From NCBI GenBank assembly GCA_039927975.1, contig JBDSTZ010000645.1, positions 1-9,516 of the forward strand: DNA of 9,516 nucleotides, written 5' to 3'. Each line of letters begins with the position of its first letter. The first letter of the stretch is position 1. Shown here in pieces: positions 5,645-9,516 of the stretch. The notes below the pieces were generated by a model. The model did not search any database. It worked only from the letters and a program-made list of their open reading frames with translations, and was not told where the DNA came from. A program made the translations under genes and the position numbers. This stretch comes from JBDSTZ01 sp039927975. Its GTDB lineage: Bacteria; Pseudomonadota; Gammaproteobacteria; Burkholderiales; Burkholderiaceae_D.

Positions 5645-7092
5645 ACGAGGCGCCGGTCCAGATCCAGCTCGCGCTGATCTCGCACACCAACAACGGCAAG
5701 ACCACGCTGGCCCGCACGCTCATCGGCGCCGATGTCGGCGAGGTGCGCGACGCCGCCCACGTGACCGTCTTCGCCGAATCGCATACGCTGCTCACGAGCG
5801 CCGAGGGCGACACCCTGCAGCTGTGGGACACCCCCGGCTTCGGCGATTCGGTGCGCCTGCTGCGGCGCCTGACCATGGCCGGCAATCCGATCGGCTGGTT
5901 CCTGCGCGAGGTGTTCGACCGTTATCGCGACCGCCCGTTCTGGCTCAGCCAGCAGGCGCTGCGCACCGCCAGGGACGCCGCCGACATCGTCCTCTACCTC
6001 GTCAATTCATCCGAGAACCCGAAGGACGCGGGTTACCTGCCGGCCGAGATGAAGATCCTCGAGTGGCTGGACAAGCCGGTGGTGGTGCTGCTCAACCAGC
6101 TCGGCCCGCCCCGTCCGGCCAGCGAGGAACGCGAGGAACAAGCCCGCTGGCAGCATCATCTCGCGCAGTTTTCCGCCGTGCGCGCGGTGCTCGCGCTCGA
6201 CGCCTTTGCCAGATGCTGGGTGCACGAACGGGTGCTGTACGAAACCCTCGGCGAGGTCGTCGCGGAACCGAAGCGGGCCGGCTTCGCGCGCCTGCTCGCG
6301 CTGTGGGAAGCAAACAATCAGCGGCGTTTTCACGACGCCATGCGCCTGAGCGCGGAGCAGTTGACGGCCGCCGCGCAGGACAGCCAGGCCATGGAAACTG
6401 CAGAATTGGGGATGTTCAAATCGGCCCTGAAAGCGGTCGGCCTCGGCAAATCGGCCGAGCAGGCGCGCCAGGAAAAAGCCATGGGCCTGCTGCTCGAACG
6501 CTTGAACAGGCAGCTCGCCGCCACCACCGGCCAATTGCTCGCGCTGCACAAGCTCGATCCCAGTGACGCGCCAAAAATCAACGCCCGCGTGCGCGAGCAT
6601 TTCGCCATCCGCGCGCCGGTCGACAAGGCTCAGGCAGGGTTGCTGGGAGCGGTCATTTCGGGCGCCGCCACCGGACTATCGGCCGACCTGATGGCCGGCG
6701 GCCTGACCTTTGGCGCCGGCGCGCTGATCGGCGGCGTGGTCGGCGCCTTGACGATGGCCGGTGCGGCCTGGGGCTTCAACACCAGCACCGAGCGCAACGC
6801 CGCCACGGTGCGCTTTGCCGATGACTTCCTGCAGACCATGCTGACCGGCAGCGTGCTGCGCTACCTGGCGGTGGCCCACTTCGGCCGCGGGCGCGGCAAC
6901 TTCAAGGAAAGCGAGGCGCCGGCTTTTTGGCAGGCCGAAGTCGAGCGCGCAGCCGCGCAGCAGCTGAGCGATCCGGGCGCCGTGTGGCAGGCCGCGCGCA
7001 GCGGCGACAGCAAGGCGGTCGAGCAAGCCCTCGCGCGCGTGACGGCGGCGACGCTGGGCCAGCTCTATCCCGGCACCGTCATCGCCGCCTGA
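5641..7092 (+). CDS. GTPase with C-terminal DUF3482 domain
   Basis: This is a 483-residue TRAFAC/Era-like P-loop GTPase followed by a DUF3482 region. G1 is SHTNNGKTT at residues 14-22, where Ser14 replaces the usual first Gly. G2 is probably Thr42 (HVTVF). G3 is WDTPGFGDS with Asp63 and Gly66. G4 sits at LLNQLGP: Asn152 is kept, but Lys and Asp of NKxD are Gln153 and Gly155, so guanine specificity is uncertain. An insertion at 80-105 (GNPIGWFLREVFDRYRDRPF) separates G3 from the next strand. The C-terminal half is helical, with a long glycine-rich hydrophobic stretch at about 333-378 (LLGAVISGAATGLSADLMAGG, then ALIGGVVGALTMAG), a glycine-zipper likely to enter or contact membrane. Its start overlaps the DUF2868 stop by ATGA, so joint production and complex formation are likely. 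Substrate process unknown. Confidence 0.88.
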   Translation: MNEAPVQIQLALISHTNNGKTTLARTLIGADVGEVRDAAHVTVFAESHTLLTSAEGDTLQLWDTPGFGDSVRLLRRLTMAGNPIGWFLREVFDRYRDRPFWLSQQALRTARDAADIVLYLVNSSENPKDAGYLPAEMKILEWLDKPVVVLLNQLGPPRPASEEREEQARWQHHLAQFSAVRAVLALDAFARCWVHERVLYETLGEVVAEPKRAGFARLLALWEANNQRRFHDAMRLSAEQLTAAAQDSQAMETAELGMFKSALKAVGLGKSAEQARQEKAMGLLLERLNRQLAATTGQLLALHKLDPSDAPKINARVREHFAIRAPVDKAQAGLLGAVISGAATGLSADLMAGGLTFGAGALIGGVVGALTMAGAAWGFNTSTERNAATVRFADDFLQTMLTGSVLRYLAVAHFGRGRGNFKESEAPAFWQAEVERAAAQQLSDPGAVWQAARSGDSKAVEQALARVTAATLGQLYPGTVIAA

Positions 7093-7102
7093 CGCCGGCG
7101 GT

Positions 7103-9229
7103 CTAGAAGGTGTATTGGGCGCTCGCGCCCAGTGCCCAGTTGCGGCCAGGCGCCGCCTCGTAAAAGCGCTTGTTGGTGTCGCCCACGATGACGGAGCCGA
7201 CGACCTGCCGGTCGAGCAGATTGTTCAGCCGCGCGAACTGCTTGACGCGCCACTTGCCCAGATCCTGATGCGCCTGCACGCGCGCGTTGAGCAGGCCGTA
7301 GCCGGGCGCCGGGATCTCGCGATTGGCTTCATCGGCGTACACCTTGCTGGTAGCGATGCCTTCGAGCGCGGTCGACAGATCGTCCGCCTTGTTGTGCCAG
7401 GCCAGCTCGCCGTACAGGCTGGCGTTCGGCACGCCCGGCAGGCGGCTGCCGGCCAGCGTGGTGCCGAACGCCTGGTCGAACACCGCGCGCAGGGCCGTCG
7501 CGCTCAGGCGGCTGGTGAAGCCGTGCTCCCAGCTGGTATCGACCGTCAGCTCGGCCCCCTGGCGCAAGGTCTTGCTGGCGTTGCGATAGCTGGTGCGCCC
7601 GCCGCTGGCACTGTCGATCACCAGTTCATCGCTGGTGCGCGCCTGGAACAGCGCCGCGCCAAGCCGGGTGTTGGCGGCGATGCGCGCCTTGGCGCCGATT
7701 TCGATGTGGGTGCCGAGGGCAGGGCGGAGCGCGAAGTTGAAGCCGCCGCCGGTCCCGGAATAAAACAATTCGTTCAGGGTCGGCGTCTCGAAGCCACGCG
7801 CCGCGCTGGCGTACAGGTTGAGCGACGGCGTCGCCTTGTACAGCACGCCCAGCACGGGACTGGTGTGGATATACTCGGTGCCGCCGCTGTCGTTGCCGTT
7901 CGAGGTGAAGCGGTCCTCGACCTCCACCTTCATGCGGGTGTGGCGCAGGCCCGCCGTCAGCACCCAGCGTTCGCCTTCCCATTCGGCCTGCGCGTAGGGA
8001 TCGACGCTGCTGAGCACATCCTGCTCGTCGCGCCGCAGCGCGCCCTTCACGCCGTACTGGGCGCCGATGAAATTCTCGTAGCCCTTGCGGTCGTCGCTGG
8101 AGCGGTCGGCAGCGATGCCGACGGTGGCGGTCAGCTTGCCGCCGGCCAGCGCGCGCACGCTGGTCCAGTTGATATCGGCGCCGTAAAAATCGCGGTCGAA
8201 ATCGACCACGCCGCCCGACTGGCTGGGCGCCGCCTGGAAGGCCTTCGAGAACGCCTGGTACTGAATCACCTGGCGATTGCCGCCGTATAGCATGACATGC
8301 AGGCGGTCGTCGCCGAAGCGCTGGTCGTAGGCGAGGCCGGCCTGCTGGTGAGTGATGCTCTTGCGCGTGTCGTAGCGCTCGGCCAGCGTGCGCTGCGGGC
8401 TTTGCGTGTCGGTGAGGTCAATCTCGCCGGCGCGCGGATCGCGCTGCAAGGTCGCCCATGTCACGCCGAGCGGGTCCTGGGTGTCGTTCTGGCGCAAGCC
8501 GTTGGCGACCAGGGTCAGCTTGCCGCCTTCGGTAGGCGTCATGCTTAATTTTGCGTAGGCCTGGTCGCGGGTGGCCGCGCTGTGGCTGCGATAGCCGTCG
8601 GTCTCGAAGCGCGAAGCGTCGAGCACATAGCCGACGCCATTGGCCGCGCCTTGCGCGTTCATGTCGACCTTGCGGGTGCCGTCGCTGCCGGCCATCAGGC
8701 TTGCTTCGAACGCAGGCGCGCCCTTGCCATCCTTGGTGAATAGCTGGATCACGCCGCCCGAGTGGTTGCCGTACAAGGCCGAGAAAGGACCGCGCAGCAC
8801 TTCGATGCGCTCGGCCATGTCGAGGTTGAAGGTGGCAGCCTGGCCCTGGCCGTCCGGCATGGTGGCGGGGATGCCGTCGGCGATCAGCCGCACGCCGCGC
8901 ACGCCAAAGGCCGAGCGGGCGCCAAAGCCGCGCGACGATATCTGCAGGTCCTGGGCATAGTTCTGACGGTTCTGCACCACCAGGCCCGGTACGGCGACGA
9001 GCGACTCGGACACATTGACGCGCATCTGGCCATCGCCGATCCGTGCGCTGTCGATGACGTCGATCGCGGCTGGCAGGTAAAAACTATTGTGCTCGATGCG
9101 GCTGCCGCTGACGACCACGATGGCCTTCGGGTCGATCGGAGCGTCGTCGGCCGCATGGGCCGGCAGCGCCGCGCCGATGCCGCCGAGCGCGAGCAGCGCG
9201 GTGATGAGTTGGGATGGTTGTTGCCGCAT
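7103..9229 (-). CDS. TonB-dependent outer-membrane receptor, YncD/PqqU-like
   Basis: This is a 708-residue receptor from ATG 9229. A signal peptide covers residues 1-26 (ALLALGGIGAALPAHA, cut before ADD). A TonB-box-like AIVVVSG follows at 36-42. The plug has LQISSRGFGARSAFGVRG (95-112), the loop DGIPATMPDGQGQ (118-130) and RIEVLRGPFSALYGNHSGG (141-159). The remaining roughly 530 residues form the beta-barrel, with late motifs ARGFETPTLNELF and ARLNNLLDRQ, ending in a terminal Phe (QYTF) as BamA substrates do. Longer starts at 9271 and 9367 are in frame, but a predicted -10 box overlaps 9271, and GGAG precedes 9229. The plug motifs and length resemble E. coli YncD, the PQQ receptor PqqU. The ligand could instead be a ferric siderophore. 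No convincing Fur box was seen, and no transport genes adjoin it. Confidence 0.93.
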   Translation of the reverse strand: MRQQPSQLITALLALGGIGAALPAHAADDAPIDPKAIVVVSGSRIEHNSFYLPAAIDVIDSARIGDGQMRVNVSESLVAVPGLVVQNRQNYAQDLQISSRGFGARSAFGVRGVRLIADGIPATMPDGQGQAATFNLDMAERIEVLRGPFSALYGNHSGGVIQLFTKDGKGAPAFEASLMAGSDGTRKVDMNAQGAANGVGYVLDASRFETDGYRSHSAATRDQAYAKLSMTPTEGGKLTLVANGLRQNDTQDPLGVTWATLQRDPRAGEIDLTDTQSPQRTLAERYDTRKSITHQQAGLAYDQRFGDDRLHVMLYGGNRQVIQYQAFSKAFQAAPSQSGGVVDFDRDFYGADINWTSVRALAGGKLTATVGIAADRSSDDRKGYENFIGAQYGVKGALRRDEQDVLSSVDPYAQAEWEGERWVLTAGLRHTRMKVEVEDRFTSNGNDSGGTEYIHTSPVLGVLYKATPSLNLYASAARGFETPTLNELFYSGTGGGFNFALRPALGTHIEIGAKARIAANTRLGAALFQARTSDELVIDSASGGRTSYRNASKTLRQGAELTVDTSWEHGFTSRLSATALRAVFDQAFGTTLAGSRLPGVPNASLYGELAWHNKADDLSTALEGIATSKVYADEANREIPAPGYGLLNARVQAHQDLGKWRVKQFARLNNLLDRQVVGSVIVGDTNKRFYEAAPGRNWALGASAQYTF

Positions 9230-9261
9230 GTACGCTCCGAAGGAAGTCTGCCAAACCCGTT

Positions 9262-9267
9262 TATATA
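9262..9267 (-). promoter_or_regulatory. Candidate -10 box of the TonB receptor gene
   Basis: On the minus strand TATATA lies about 33 bases before the chosen start. No good -35 sits at 17 bases; TTGCCG lies 20 bases upstream. The predicted transcription start near 9255 would exclude the longer ATG at 9271 and so favours the start at 9229. Confidence 0.35.
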
Positions 9268-9362
9268 GCATGATTGACCGCTTCCTGCGGCAAAAGGTGT
9301 GGCGCGTAATGACAGCGGCAGGCATGGGAAGAGGCCGGGTTTGGGAATCAGGAATTATTCGA

Positions 9363-9378
9363 GGCAAGGGGGCTTGCC
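9363..9378. repeat. Inverted repeat over a promoter -35 box
   Basis: GGCAAG-GGGG-CTTGCC is a perfect six-base inverted repeat with a four-base centre. Its right arm covers most of the -35 hexamer TTGCCA of the promoter at 9374-9402. It may be an operator or chance. Confidence 0.4.
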
Positions 9379-9402
9379 AGGCTTCCGCAGCTTTGCTATA
9401 GT
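9374..9402 (+). promoter_or_regulatory. Upstream sigma70 promoter facing the right edge
   Basis: TTGCCA (9374-9379) and TATAGT (9397-9402) each match five of six consensus bases and are separated by exactly 17 bases. The segment after the -10 box (TCGCCTCC) is GC-rich, like the discriminator of growth-rate-controlled stable-RNA promoters. No reading frame of note follows up to the window edge, which favours an untranslated RNA product. First of two tandem promoters. Confidence 0.6.
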
Positions 9403-9489
9403 TCGCCTCCCCGAAGAAAACGTTAACTAAATCAAGCAGTTGGCGGGTTTGTAAGGGCGTACCGGAAACGGCGCGGTAACAAAAAGGGG

Positions 9490-9516
9490 TTGACGGTAAC
9501 TGCGAAACGCTGCATA
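9490..9516 (+). promoter_or_regulatory. Second tandem promoter, cut by the window edge
   Basis: TTGACG (9490-9495), a 17-base spacer, then CATA at 9513-9516, the first four bases of a -10 hexamer that continues outside. An A/G-rich AACAAAAAGGGG lies just upstream of the -35. The spacer sequence GCGAAACGCTGCATA resembles, from memory, promoters before 16S rRNA genes in Oxalobacteraceae. The transcript would be an rRNA or tRNA operon beginning just beyond the window. Confidence 0.5.

Noticed and set aside
7085..7131. Short hairpins around the GTPase and receptor stop codons (CCGCC/GGCGG and TGGGCG-CTCG-CGCCCA) as a shared terminator
   Set aside because: Stems of five and six pairs without T-runs; both lie largely within coding sequence, and such repeats are common by chance in GC-rich DNA.
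7115..8290. Long plus-strand open frame of 391 codons opposite the receptor gene
   Set aside because: It is antisense to a clear TonB receptor, has low-complexity Arg/Ala/Gly/Val-rich translation and no ribosome binding site; a typical GC-rich shadow frame.
9348..9357. Small palindrome GAATTATTC upstream of the receptor as a Fur box
   Set aside because: Too short and too far from the 19-base GATAAT-type consensus, and distant from the predicted receptor promoter.

Overview
The window is high-GC DNA with compact genes and good AGGAG-type ribosome binding sites. The protein families and the candidate stable-RNA promoter layout at the right edge suggest a betaproteobacterium of the Oxalobacteraceae (Massilia, Duganella or Janthinobacterium type). 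That assignment comes from family resemblance and style, not from a marker gene.

Layout, left to right. Positions 1-118 look like the end of a mobile element. They carry two near-identical tandem repeats with a 23-base period, and a severed Sel1-repeat reading frame (119-718) begins at the edge of the second repeat. The flank 1-718 is visibly less GC-rich than the rest. Next, on the minus strand, come a pirin-family gene (2040-1213) and a DoxX-family membrane protein gene (1170-751), apparently one operon. A LysR-type regulator (2142-3059, plus) diverges from them across a 101-base intergenic region with recognisable promoters. This is the usual arrangement of a LysR regulator controlling a divergent target.

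The plus strand continues with an exported DUF2279-type protein (3135-4040). After it is a translationally coupled pair: a DUF2868 multipass membrane protein (4199-5644) and a GTPase with a C-terminal DUF3482 region and a glycine-rich hydrophobic stretch (5641-7092). The pair overlaps by ATGA and probably makes one membrane-associated GTPase module of unknown function. It is the most interesting uncharacterised system here. Convergent to it, ten bases away, is a TonB-dependent outer-membrane receptor (9229-7103, minus) resembling E. coli YncD/PqqU.

Positions 9230-9516 contain no gene. They hold a candidate promoter for the receptor and, facing right, two sigma70-like promoters. The second is cut by the window edge inside its -10 box. 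Their GC-rich discriminator and layout suggest an rRNA or other stable-RNA operon just outside the window. No tRNA, rRNA, CRISPR array or complete insertion sequence was found inside.
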